In this document: one piece after another, positions 26,054 to 34,219 of the stretch | How positions within the stretch are numbered: position 1 is the first letter of the stretch | How the letters are laid out: each line of letters opens with the position of its first letter | From: Pseudomonas indica NBRC 103045 | GTDB lineage: Bacteria; Pseudomonadota; Gammaproteobacteria; Pseudomonadales; Pseudomonadaceae | Length of the DNA stretch: 64,000 nucleotides | Direction of reading: 5' to 3' | NCBI RefSeq assembly: GCF_002091635.1 | Contig: NZ_BDAC01000015.1 | Location: 1-64,000 of the forward strand | Made by a program: the position numbers and the translations under genes | The notes under the pieces: model-generated | What the model saw: only the letters and a program-made list of their open reading frames with translations | The model's database searches: none | What the model was told of the DNA's origin: nothing

Positions 26054-27235
26054 TCAGGCGATAACCCCGGCAGCCTTGAGTTCTGCGATGCGTGTTTCCG
26101 CATAACCGAGGCCGGCCAGCACCTCTTCGGTATGCGCGCCCACCGGCATGCCGATGTGACGGGGCTCCGGCAGCCCGGCGGAGAATTTGATCGGGCAGGC
26201 CATCTGCCGCTGCGGCGCCGCTCCGTCGCGCGGCACGCCCACCACAAGACCGCGAGCCCGCAGTTGGGGATGTTCCACGGCCTCGGACAGGCTCAGCATC
26301 GGTTCGACGCAAGCGTCCACCGCGGCGAAACGCTCGCACCAGTCGGCGAAGTCGCGCTTTTCCAGCTCGATGGCGATCTCCCGCTTGAGCAGGCGCTGCT
26401 CCTCCGCACTCGGCGACAAGCCACGGGCAGCCAGCTCCGGGCGGCCGATGGCCTGGCAGAACTGCAGCATGAACTGCGGCTCCAGGCTGCCCACCGAAAA
26501 CCAGCGGCCGTCGCGGGTCCGGTAATAGTCGTAGAAGCTGCCGCCGTTCAGCGCCTGGCTTTCCATGTCCGGCTCCACGCCACAGGCCAGGTAGCCGGCA
26601 CCGGCCATGCCGTTCAGGCTGAAGGCGCAGTCGGTCATGCTGACATCCACCTGCTGGCCCTCCCCCGTCTGCTGGCGGTGGATCACCGCGGCCAGCAGGC
26701 CCATGACGCCATGCAACGAGCCGCCGGCGATATCCGCCAGTTGCACGCCCAGCGGCAACGGGCCAGTGTCGCGCCGGCCGGTGTAGCTGGCGACACCGGC
26801 CAGGGCCAGGTAGTTGATGTCGTGCCCGGCGCGATCCTTGTAGGGGCCGGTCTGGCCATAACCGGTGATCGACACGTAGATCAGCCGGGGATTGATCGCC
26901 TTCAGGGCCTCATAACCGACGCCGAGCTTATCCATCACACCGGGGCGGAACTGTTCGAGCACGATGTCGTATTCGCCCACCAGTTGCTTCACCACCTCCA
27001 CCGCTTCCGGTTTCTTCAGATCCAGGGCAATGCAGCGCTTGTTGCGGTTGAGGTAGGCATGGCTGGCCGAGGTATCGCCGTCATGGGGCGGTAGCAGGCG
27101 CACCAGGTCCATGCGCCCGGGCGACTCGACCCGCAGCACGTCGGCGCCCATGTCGGCCAGTAGCAGCGAGGCGAAAGGCCCCGGCAACAGGGTGGAGAAA
27201 TCGAGAATCTTGAGGGAGGACAGCGGGCCTTTCAT
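26054..27235 (-). CDS. CaiB/BaiF-family CoA transferase
   Basis: A 393-residue class III CoA transferase. Typical features are LKILDFSTLLPGPFASLLLADMGADVLRVESPG, LNRNKRCIALDLKKPE, VLEQFRPGVMDKLGVGY and SITGYGQTGPYKDRAGHDINYLALAG, the last containing the catalytic aspartate region. Such enzymes move CoA between carboxylates in carnitine, bile acid, aromatic or branched-chain acid metabolism (alpha-methylacyl-CoA racemases are close relatives). The ATG at 27235 follows CTGAGGAG. It lies 9 bp after the amidohydrolase gene, forming a two-gene operon; the substrate is unknown. Confidence 0.9.
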   Translation of the reverse strand: MKGPLSSLKILDFSTLLPGPFASLLLADMGADVLRVESPGRMDLVRLLPPHDGDTSASHAYLNRNKRCIALDLKKPEAVEVVKQLVGEYDIVLEQFRPGVMDKLGVGYEALKAINPRLIYVSITGYGQTGPYKDRAGHDINYLALAGVASYTGRRDTGPLPLGVQLADIAGGSLHGVMGLLAAVIHRQQTGEGQQVDVSMTDCAFSLNGMAGAGYLACGVEPDMESQALNGGSFYDYYRTRDGRWFSVGSLEPQFMLQFCQAIGRPELAARGLSPSAEEQRLLKREIAIELEKRDFADWCERFAAVDACVEPMLSLSEAVEHPQLRARGLVVGVPRDGAAPQRQMACPIKFSAGLPEPRHIGMPVGAHTEEVLAGLGYAETRIAELKAAGVIA

Positions 27236-27244
27236 GAGCACTCC

Positions 27245-28075
27245 TCAGAGTTTGAATACACGCCTCGCGTTGCCGCGCAGGAACTTCGCCTCCACCTCGG
27301 CGGGAAGGTCCAGGCCCTTCACCTGCTCCATGCAGCGGCTCAGCGACAACTGCGGGAAGTTGCTGCCGAACAGGACCTTATCCTGCCCGTAGCTCCGTAT
27401 GAAGTGCAGCAACTGCGACGGGTAATAGCGAGGCAGGTAGGCGGAGGTATCGATGAACACGTTGTCGTGCTTCCAGGCCACGCCGATCATTTCGTCGGTC
27501 CAGGGATGGCCGATGTGGCCGGCGACGATGCGCAGCTCGGGGAAATCCAGTGCGACGCGATCCAGGTAGGGCACCGGCCGGCCGGTCTCGGAGGGCATCA
27601 GCGGCCCGGTGTGACCGACCTGGGTGCAGAACGGGATGTCGAGTTCGATGCACTTCACGTAGAGCGGGTAATAGAGCCGGTCGTCCGGCGGCAGCTTCCA
27701 CAGCCAGGGCACCACCCGCAGCGCCTTGCAGCCCAGCTCGGTCACCGCCCGCTCCAGCTCGCGCACGGCGGCCATGGGCTTGCCCAGGTCGACGGTGGCG
27801 ACGCCGACGAAGCGATCCGGGAAGGCGTGGGTGAATTCGGCGATCTGGTCATTGTCGATCACCCAGCCCTCGGGACGGCACCAGGCGGCGAGCATCAGCG
27901 TGTCGACGCCGGCCTTGTCCATTTCGGCGACGGTCTGCGCCGGATCGAGGCGCCGCTCGAGCAGGTCGGCGGAGCCGGATTTCTCGAACAGTCGAGCCAC
28001 TTCGGGCATCCGTTCACGCAGGTTACCCATGGCCGGCTGGGCCCAGGCGTCGATGGCACCGCTCCGAAGCGACAT
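27245..28075 (-). CDS. Amidohydrolase-2 family TIM-barrel protein lacking the N-terminal HxH
   Basis: A 276-residue protein of the ACMSD-like amidohydrolase family. Conserved parts include FVGVATVDLGKPMAAVRELE, KALRVVPWLWKLPPDDRLYYPLY, FCTQVGHTGPLMPSE, RIVAGHIGHPWTDEMIG, VFIDTSAYLPRYYP and VLFGSNFP. The expected metal-binding IDxHxH at the start reads IDAWAQPA, so two of the usual ligands are missing while the downstream histidines and a terminal Asn/Asp region remain. It heads an operon with the CaiB-type CoA transferase, suggesting a joint role in catabolism of an acid or its CoA ester. The promoter region contains a REP sequence. Confidence 0.82.
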   Translation of the reverse strand: MSLRSGAIDAWAQPAMGNLRERMPEVARLFEKSGSADLLERRLDPAQTVAEMDKAGVDTLMLAAWCRPEGWVIDNDQIAEFTHAFPDRFVGVATVDLGKPMAAVRELERAVTELGCKALRVVPWLWKLPPDDRLYYPLYVKCIELDIPFCTQVGHTGPLMPSETGRPVPYLDRVALDFPELRIVAGHIGHPWTDEMIGVAWKHDNVFIDTSAYLPRYYPSQLLHFIRSYGQDKVLFGSNFPQLSLSRCMEQVKGLDLPAEVEAKFLRGNARRVFKL

Positions 28076-28106
28076 GGTCGTTCTCCTTTCAGCCGTGATG
28101 TCCGCT

Positions 28107-28127
28107 GGGCGAAGAATTCGCCCCTAC
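28107..28127. repeat. Single REP-like palindrome
   Basis: GGGCGAAGAATTCGCCCCTAC matches the Pseudomonas REP type that pairs GGGGCGAATTC with its complement next to a TAC/GTA end. It stands in the 282-bp divergent region between the amidohydrolase operon and the GGDEF-EAL gene; nothing else is recognised there. Confidence 0.6.
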
Positions 28128-28357
28128 AGCCTTGCGGTTCGGATGGATAGGCAGGTTAGGCGTCGCGGCTCAGGCCGCTCAATGACGCAAGCGCTCAGCA
28201 CGATTGACGCTTTCGGCCAGACGCCACACCGCCGGAGCACAAAAGCCCGCCGTTGAATAGTCCCCAATGAGTATGTGGCAATGTGACAGCAAAGACAGGT
28301 AAAGTCCTCGAAGCCCGGCGGCTCCGGAACGGCCGCCCCACCCATGCAGTTTTCACG

Positions 28358-30556
28358 ATGTCCGACACCACGCCGCCAGCCTCATCCACACCGGCTCCTT
28401 GCACCGCGAGCAGCTCCCTGTCGCAGCACATCACCTTTCTGTTGCTGGCCGTCCTGACCCTGTTGCTGCTGGCCGTATGGACGCTGCCAGCCGCCTACGG
28501 GCTGCGCCTGAGCAACCAGTGGTTCCCGGTTTCGTTGCACACCCTCATCGAATCCAGCGCCGTCGCCATCGCGATCCTGGTCTTCGCCGTGACCTGGCAC
28601 GCCTACCGGCCGGAACGCCCGGCCAACCTCGTCGTGCTGGCCTGCGGCTTCCTCGCCGTCGGCCTGCTGGATTTCGTCCATGCGTTGTCCTACAAAGGCA
28701 TGCCCGATTTCGTCACGCCGGCCTCGCCGGAAAAAGCCATCTATTTCTGGCTGGCCGCCCGGTCGATTGCGGCCCTCACGCTGCTGACCATCGCCTTCCG
28801 CTCCTGGCGCCCGCTGGCATCCGCCCGCCGCCGTTATGCCCTGCTCAGCGTCACGCTGGTGCTGGTCGCCGTGCTGAGTTACCTGCAGCTCCGCTACCCG
28901 GACATCTGGCCGCGCACCTTCATCGAGGGCAAGGGCCTGACGCCGCTGAAGATCGCCATCGAGTGGCTGATCATCGCGCTGCTGGTGGTCGCCGCCCTGC
29001 GCTTTTCCCAGGCCCGGGCGGAAAATCCGCCGTACGACGCCGGCGGCATGCTCGCCGCGACGCTGATCGCGATCCTGTCCGAGCTGTGCTTCACCGCCTA
29101 TAACAACGTCAACGACATCTTCGCCCTGCTCGGCCACCTCTACAAAATCATCGGCTACTGCTTCATCTACCGGGTGGTGTTCGTCTCCAGCGTGCGCGAG
29201 CCCTATGAGCGTCTGAGCGTTGCCATCGCCCAGCGCGATGCCGCCGAACAACGCGCCGACCGCCTGGCGTTCTACGACGGATTGACCGGCCTGCCCAACC
29301 TGACGCTGCTGCAGGACCGTGCCGAACAGGCGCTGGCTGCTGCCCAGCGCAATCACAGCCAGGTCGCCCTGCTGTGCATGGACATCGACGGCTTCAAGCT
29401 GATCAACGACTCTCTCGGCCATGCCCACGGCGACGGACTGTTGCGCGCCATCGCCGAGCGCCTGCGCAACTGCGTGACCGATGCCGATACCGTCTGCCGT
29501 CCCGGTGGCGACGAGTTCGCCATCCTGCTCACCGATCTTGCCGACGCCGAATCCGCCGCGGCGGTGCCGGATAGGATCATCCAACACCTGAAAGCGCCCT
29601 TCCCGCTGTTCGGCCAAAGCCTCGAGGTTTCCGCCTCCATCGGCGTGGCGCTGTCTCCGCACGACGGGCTCGACTTCCAGACCCTGCTGCGCAACGCCGA
29701 AACCGCCATGTACCAGGCCAAGCGCAGCAACCGGCAGCCCTGGTGCTTCTACGACGCCGCGATGAACACCGAAATGAGCGAACGCCTGAACCTGCTCAAC
29801 GGCCTGCGGCGCGCCTTGGACGAAGATCAGTTGCAGCTCCATTACCAATTGCAATTCGACCTCGACAGCGGCGCGATCATTGGCGCCGAAGCCCTGGTGC
29901 GCTGGCAACACCCGCAGTTGGGCCTGTTGATGCCCGGGCGCTTCATCGCCGCCGCAGAAGAAAGCGGGCTGATCATTCCCATCGGCGACTGGATCATCCA
30001 CCAGGCCTGCCGCCAGGCCGTGCAGTGGCGCCAGAGCGGGGTGCCGATCCCCCGGGTGGCGGTCAACCTGTCGGCGATCCAGTTGCACGACGGCAAGGTA
30101 GAAGACAGCGTGCTCTCCGCCCTGGCCGCCACCGGCCTGCCCGCTTCCGCGCTGGAACTGGAGTTGACCGAGTCCAGCCTGATCGAGGACACCGAGCAGG
30201 TGCAGGCCACCGTCCGACGTCTCAAGGCACTGGGGGTACGGCTGTCCATCGATGACTTCGGCACCGGTTTTTCCAGCCTGTCGTACCTGCGCCACCTGGC
30301 GGTCGACAAATTGAAGATCGACCAGTCGTTCATTCGCGACCTGACCGTGACCGCCGACGCCGGGGCGCTGGTCAGCGCCATTCTCAATATGGCCGCCTCC
30401 CTGGGCCTGAAGACCATTGCCGAAGGCGTGGAAGACCGGGAGACCGCGGACAAGCTGTGCGAACTGGGCTGCCGGCAGGCCCAGGGCTATCTGTTCGCCC
30501 GCCCTATGAGCGCCGAGCAGTTGCCCGATTTCATCGCCGACTTGCCCACGCGCTGA
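28358..30556 (+). CDS. MASE3-GGDEF-EAL cyclic-di-GMP enzyme
   Basis: A 732-residue inner-membrane protein. A MASE3 sensor of seven or eight helices spans residues about 27-275 (GLLDFVHALSYKGMPDFVTP is typical). A GGDEF domain has the intact motif at 383-387 (RPGGDEFAILL). An EAL domain begins near 475 with EAL at 511-513, plus DDFGTGFSSLSYL and KIDQSFI. Both active sites look complete, so it may synthesise and degrade c-di-GMP. The inhibitory RxxD site before GGDEF reads TDAD, so feedback inhibition there is unlikely. ATG at 28358 is chosen over an upstream in-frame start because the first 25 residues look non-coding. Confidence 0.92.
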   Translation: MSDTTPPASSTPAPCTASSSLSQHITFLLLAVLTLLLLAVWTLPAAYGLRLSNQWFPVSLHTLIESSAVAIAILVFAVTWHAYRPERPANLVVLACGFLAVGLLDFVHALSYKGMPDFVTPASPEKAIYFWLAARSIAALTLLTIAFRSWRPLASARRRYALLSVTLVLVAVLSYLQLRYPDIWPRTFIEGKGLTPLKIAIEWLIIALLVVAALRFSQARAENPPYDAGGMLAATLIAILSELCFTAYNNVNDIFALLGHLYKIIGYCFIYRVVFVSSVREPYERLSVAIAQRDAAEQRADRLAFYDGLTGLPNLTLLQDRAEQALAAAQRNHSQVALLCMDIDGFKLINDSLGHAHGDGLLRAIAERLRNCVTDADTVCRPGGDEFAILLTDLADAESAAAVPDRIIQHLKAPFPLFGQSLEVSASIGVALSPHDGLDFQTLLRNAETAMYQAKRSNRQPWCFYDAAMNTEMSERLNLLNGLRRALDEDQLQLHYQLQFDLDSGAIIGAEALVRWQHPQLGLLMPGRFIAAAEESGLIIPIGDWIIHQACRQAVQWRQSGVPIPRVAVNLSAIQLHDGKVEDSVLSALAATGLPASALELELTESSLIEDTEQVQATVRRLKALGVRLSIDDFGTGFSSLSYLRHLAVDKLKIDQSFIRDLTVTADAGALVSAILNMAASLGLKTIAEGVEDRETADKLCELGCRQAQGYLFARPMSAEQLPDFIADLPTR

Positions 30557-30656
30557 TCCGCCTGGCGCTTCTCCCCTGTCGTTGGGCGCGAATCCGCCTT
30601 GTCCTGGGTTGGCCGTGCCTCCTACCATCGGGCTTCCGCCCTTCTCGAGAGTCGCC

Positions 30657-31655
30657 ATGCGCGAACGCACCATCGCCAGCCATTTCGTCCGTGCGGCCCT
30701 GCGGGGTGCCGAACGCCAAGGCCACGACTGCGTCCCGCTGCTGCGCCGGGCCGGCATCCAGCCGGCCGTGCTGGAAGAGTCGCGCGCGCGGGTGGCGCCG
30801 GAGCAGTTCGCCAGGCTGATCCAGTTGCTCTGGGAATTTCTCGACGACGAATACCTCGGCTTCTGCCACCAGCGCAGCAAGCGCGGCACCTTCGCCATGA
30901 TGTGTCACGCCATCATCCACTGCCGTACCCTGGAAAAGGCGCTGACCCGCGGCACGCTGTTCTATGGCCTATTCCCCGAGGCACCAACCATTCACCTGCA
31001 ACGGGAAGGCGACTGGGCGCGCCTGACGGTCGGCGATACCCACCTATGGGACCCGGATCATTTCCTGGTGGAAAGCCTGCTGGTGATCTGGCACCGCCTC
31101 GGCAGTTGGTTGATCGGCCAGCGTATCCGCCTCGAGGAAGCCACCTTCACCTATGCCGAGCCGGCCCATGCCGCTGAATACGACCTGCTCTTCCCCTGCC
31201 GCCGACGCTTCGATGCAGGCACCACCAGCCTGCTGTTCCAGGCCCGCTACCTGGCCATGCCGTTGCTGCAGGACGAGCGCACGCTCAAGCACTTTCTCGA
31301 ATACTCGCCAGCCGACCTGCTGGCCCGTCCGGACAGCGGCGACAGCCTGACCAGCCAGATCCGCCGCCTGCTCGGCCGCGACTGCATCCGCTGGCCAGAC
31401 CTGGAAAGCGTGGCGCAGCAGCTGCACATGAGCCCACAGACCCTGCGCCGCCACCTGCGCGAGGAAGGCTCCAGCTTCCAGGAGCTGAAGGACCATCTGC
31501 GCCGCGACCTGGCGATCTACCACCTCGGACGCGACGAGCTGTCGATCCAAGACATCGCCGAACAGCTCGGCTTCTCCGAACCCTCGGCCTTCCACCGCGC
31601 CTTCAAGAAATGGACCGGCTTGACACCGGGCGCCTACCGCAGCCAGGAGGGCTGA
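30657..31655 (+). CDS. AraC-family transcriptional regulator
   Basis: A 332-residue regulator with an N-terminal arabinose-binding-like domain of the OruR/ArgR-like type (HDCVPLLRRAGIQPAVLEESRARV) and a C-terminal AraC helix-turn-helix pair. The HTH region includes VAQQLHMSPQTLRRHLREEG and SIQDIAEQLGFSEPSAFHRAFKKWTGLTPGAYR. The start MRERTIAS at 30657 is chosen by the beginning of conserved sequence. It is 100 bp after the GGDEF-EAL gene and convergent with the RND-DUF1302 gene cluster, which it could regulate; no direct evidence exists in the sequence. Confidence 0.9.
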   Translation: MRERTIASHFVRAALRGAERQGHDCVPLLRRAGIQPAVLEESRARVAPEQFARLIQLLWEFLDDEYLGFCHQRSKRGTFAMMCHAIIHCRTLEKALTRGTLFYGLFPEAPTIHLQREGDWARLTVGDTHLWDPDHFLVESLLVIWHRLGSWLIGQRIRLEEATFTYAEPAHAAEYDLLFPCRRRFDAGTTSLLFQARYLAMPLLQDERTLKHFLEYSPADLLARPDSGDSLTSQIRRLLGRDCIRWPDLESVAQQLHMSPQTLRRHLREEGSSFQELKDHLRRDLAIYHLGRDELSIQDIAEQLGFSEPSAFHRAFKKWTGLTPGAYRSQEG

Positions 31656-31704
31656 GGGCGGTTGGCAAACCACTCCCATTACGCGCCACACCGAACTGTT
31701 TTTC

Positions 31705-31775
31705 GTAGGAGCCAGCTCTGCTGGCGATTCGTGCGTTCGGCAACATTCCGCTTCGCGAGCAGAGCTCGCTCCTAC
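31705..31775. repeat. Inverted REP pair (REPIN-like)
   Basis: GTAGGAGCCAGCTCTGCTGGCGA (31705-31727) is followed at 31751-31775 by its near-complement CTTCGCGAGCAGAGCTCGCTCCTAC. Each arm contains its own small palindrome (GAGCTCTGCTC type), and the two face each other across 22 bp, the standard form of a Pseudomonas REP doublet mobilised by a RAYT transposase. No RAYT gene is in this window. Confidence 0.85.
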
Positions 31776-31798
31776 ATGAACGGTACACCTCACAAACA

Positions 31799-31824
31799 AA
31801 AACCGCGGCCGAAGCCGCGGTTTT
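31799..31824. terminator. Bidirectional intrinsic terminator
   Basis: AAAACCGCGGC (31799-31809), loop CGAA, GCCGCGGTTTT (31814-31824). A perfect 11-bp stem with A/T ends serves the AraC gene from the left and the RND transporter gene from the right. Confidence 0.88.
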
Positions 31825-31840
31825 CTTTCACTCGCCCCGA

Positions 31841-34204
31841 TCAGGCCGCAGCCGCTGCCTGACGCAGCTTCTCCGGCTTGATCATGAAGCGCGCCAGAGC
31901 CGGGAGCAGCCAGATCGCGCCCACCATGTTCCAGAGGAACATGAAGGTCAGCATCAGGCCCATGTCCGCCTGGAACTTGATCGCCGAGAAGATCCAGGTG
32001 GCCACGCCGATCGCCAGGCAGACGCCGGTGAACAGCACCGCCTTGCCGGTGGATTTGAGGGTCTCGTAGTACGCCTCCTGCAAGGGCATGCCCTGGCGCA
32101 GGTAGGTTTCCAGACGGCTGTAGATATAGATGCCGTAGTCCACGCCGATCCCCACGCCGAGGGCGATTACCGGCAGGGTGGCGACCTTCACGCCAATGCC
32201 CAGGTAAGCCATCAGCGCGTTGCCCAGCACCGAAGTCAGCACCAGCGGCAGGATCACGCAGAGGGTCGCCGCCACCGAGCGGAAGGTCAGCAGGCACATG
32301 AAGATCACCGCCGCGTAGACCGCGATCAGCATGGTGGTCTCGGAGGCCGCGATCACTTCGTTGGTGGCCGCCTCGATACCGGCGTTGCCGGCCGCCAGGA
32401 GGAACTGCAGGTCATCCTTGTTGTGCTCATCGGCGAACGACTTGGCCGCGGCGACCACGTGCTCCAGGGTTTCCGCCTTGTGGTCGTTGAGGAACACCAG
32501 CACCGGCGCCAGCGAGCAGTCGGTGTTGTACAGCCCCTCGGCACGGGCGATGGAGTTGTTCAGCACGTCCTGGTTGCGCGACAGGGTTTCCCACTTCAGG
32601 TTGCCCTCGTTCATGCCCTTGATCACCTGTTTGGAGACGGTGACCATGGAAATCGCCGACTGCACCCCGGCCGTGTTCTCCATCTTCCACATCAGCTCGT
32701 CCATCGCCGACAGGGTCTGGTAGGTCGAGCAGCCTTCCGGCCCGGTCTTGACCATTACCACCAGCACGTCGGAGCTGGTCGAGTAGTTGCGGATGACGAA
32801 ATCGTTGTCCAGGTTGTAGCGCGAGTCCGGATGCAGCTCCGGCGCGCCCTGATCGAGGTCGCCGATCTTCAGGTTCTGGCCGTACCAGATACCGCCACCG
32901 AAGGCCAGCAGGGCGATGACCACCGAGATCGGCGCCACCACCGGATGGGCGAAGTTGGCGATCAGGCGCCAGAACGGATGCTCCCGGGCGGCCTCGTCGC
33001 GGCTCTTCTGCACCGCGCGCTTGCTGATGCCGATGTAGGAGATGGTGACCGGCAGCAGGATCAGGTTGGTGAGGATGATCACCGCCACGCCGATGGAAGC
33101 GCCGATGGCCAGCTCGCGGATCACGCCGATGTCGATCAGCAGCAGGGTGATGAAGCCCACCGCGTCGGAGAGCAACGCCACCAGGCCGGGAATGAACAAC
33201 TGGCGGAAGGCCATGCGCGCCGCGCTCAGGGCATTGGTCGCCTCGCCCGAGGCCATGGCGATGCCGTTGATCTTCTGCACGCCATGGGAAATGCCGATGG
33301 CAAAAACCAGGAACGGCACCAGCATGGAATATGGATCGAGCCCGAAGCCCAGGGTGTGCAGCAAGCCGAGTTGCCAGACCACCGCGATCAGGGTGGTGAA
33401 GACCACCGCCAGGGTGCTCTTGAAGCAGCGGGTGAACCACAGCAGCAGCACGAAGGTGATGCCGATGGCCACGGCGAAGAACAACGCCACGCCGATCAGG
33501 CCGTCGATCAGGTCACCGACTTTCTTGGCGAAGCCGATGATGTGAATTTTCACATTCGGGTTCTGCGCCTGGTATTTCTCGCGGATCTTCTCCTCGAGTT
33601 CGTGGGAGAACTTCTGGTAGTCCAGCTTGAGCAGCTTGCTCTGGTCCTGCGGGTCCGGGTAAGACTCCAGCAGCGGCACATCGACGATGCTCGACTTGAA
33701 GTTGTTCGCCACCAGGCGGCCGATCTGGCCCGATTTCAGGATGTTGGCGCGCAGGGCTTCCAGGCTCTCGGGGGAGCCGTCGTAGGTCTGGGGAATCACC
33801 TCGCCGCCGGCGAAGCCTTCTTCCGTCACCTCGGTCCAGCGCACGCTGGGGCTCCACAGGGATTTCAGGCCGGAGCGGTCGACGCCGGGCACGTAGAACA
33901 CCTCGTCATGCACCTGACGCAGGGTTTCCATGTACTCCTTGGTGAAGATGTCGCCTTCCACCGCTTCCACCGAAATGCGCACGGTGTTGCCGAGGTTGGC
34001 CAGGTCGTTGCGGTGCTCGAGCATCTTCTGGATGTAGGGATGCCCCAGCGGGATCATCTTCTCGAAGCTGGTTTCCGGGCGAACCTGGGAAGCCTGGTAG
34101 AAGAGGAAGATGCTGATCAGCAGACACAGCAGGATCACGGCCGGGCGATTGTTGAAGATCAGCCGCTCGAGAAGGGACGCGGGTTGTTGTTGATGCTTAC
34201 TCAT
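31841..34204 (-). CDS. RND/MMPL-family exporter
   Basis: A 787-residue inner-membrane transporter with the RND layout: one helix near residue 22, a periplasmic loop (about 45-240), five helices, a second loop and five more helices. Landmarks are IGISHGVQKINGIA and ALGVGIGVDYGIYIYSRLETYL, the latter with the GxxxD proton-relay region; LLSDAVGFITLLLIDIGVIRELAIGASIGV is the first-half counterpart. It belongs to the MMPL/hydrophobe-amphiphile type often found with DUF1302/DUF1329 proteins, and no periplasmic adaptor or TolC-like partner is encoded nearby. Substrate unknown; a lipid, steroid or fatty ester is plausible by association. Confidence 0.9.
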   Translation of the reverse strand: MSKHQQQPASLLERLIFNNRPAVILLCLLISIFLFYQASQVRPETSFEKMIPLGHPYIQKMLEHRNDLANLGNTVRISVEAVEGDIFTKEYMETLRQVHDEVFYVPGVDRSGLKSLWSPSVRWTEVTEEGFAGGEVIPQTYDGSPESLEALRANILKSGQIGRLVANNFKSSIVDVPLLESYPDPQDQSKLLKLDYQKFSHELEEKIREKYQAQNPNVKIHIIGFAKKVGDLIDGLIGVALFFAVAIGITFVLLLWFTRCFKSTLAVVFTTLIAVVWQLGLLHTLGFGLDPYSMLVPFLVFAIGISHGVQKINGIAMASGEATNALSAARMAFRQLFIPGLVALLSDAVGFITLLLIDIGVIRELAIGASIGVAVIILTNLILLPVTISYIGISKRAVQKSRDEAAREHPFWRLIANFAHPVVAPISVVIALLAFGGGIWYGQNLKIGDLDQGAPELHPDSRYNLDNDFVIRNYSTSSDVLVVMVKTGPEGCSTYQTLSAMDELMWKMENTAGVQSAISMVTVSKQVIKGMNEGNLKWETLSRNQDVLNNSIARAEGLYNTDCSLAPVLVFLNDHKAETLEHVVAAAKSFADEHNKDDLQFLLAAGNAGIEAATNEVIAASETTMLIAVYAAVIFMCLLTFRSVAATLCVILPLVLTSVLGNALMAYLGIGVKVATLPVIALGVGIGVDYGIYIYSRLETYLRQGMPLQEAYYETLKSTGKAVLFTGVCLAIGVATWIFSAIKFQADMGLMLTFMFLWNMVGAIWLLPALARFMIKPEKLRQAAAAA

Positions 34205-34219
34205 GCAAAGGCTCCCGGC

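Noticed and set aside
28382-30898. 838-codon minus-strand frame opposite the GGDEF-EAL gene
   Set aside because: It is a shadow of the plus-strand gene: composition is rich in Gln, Gly, His and Ala without domains, while the plus strand carries GGDEF and EAL motifs.
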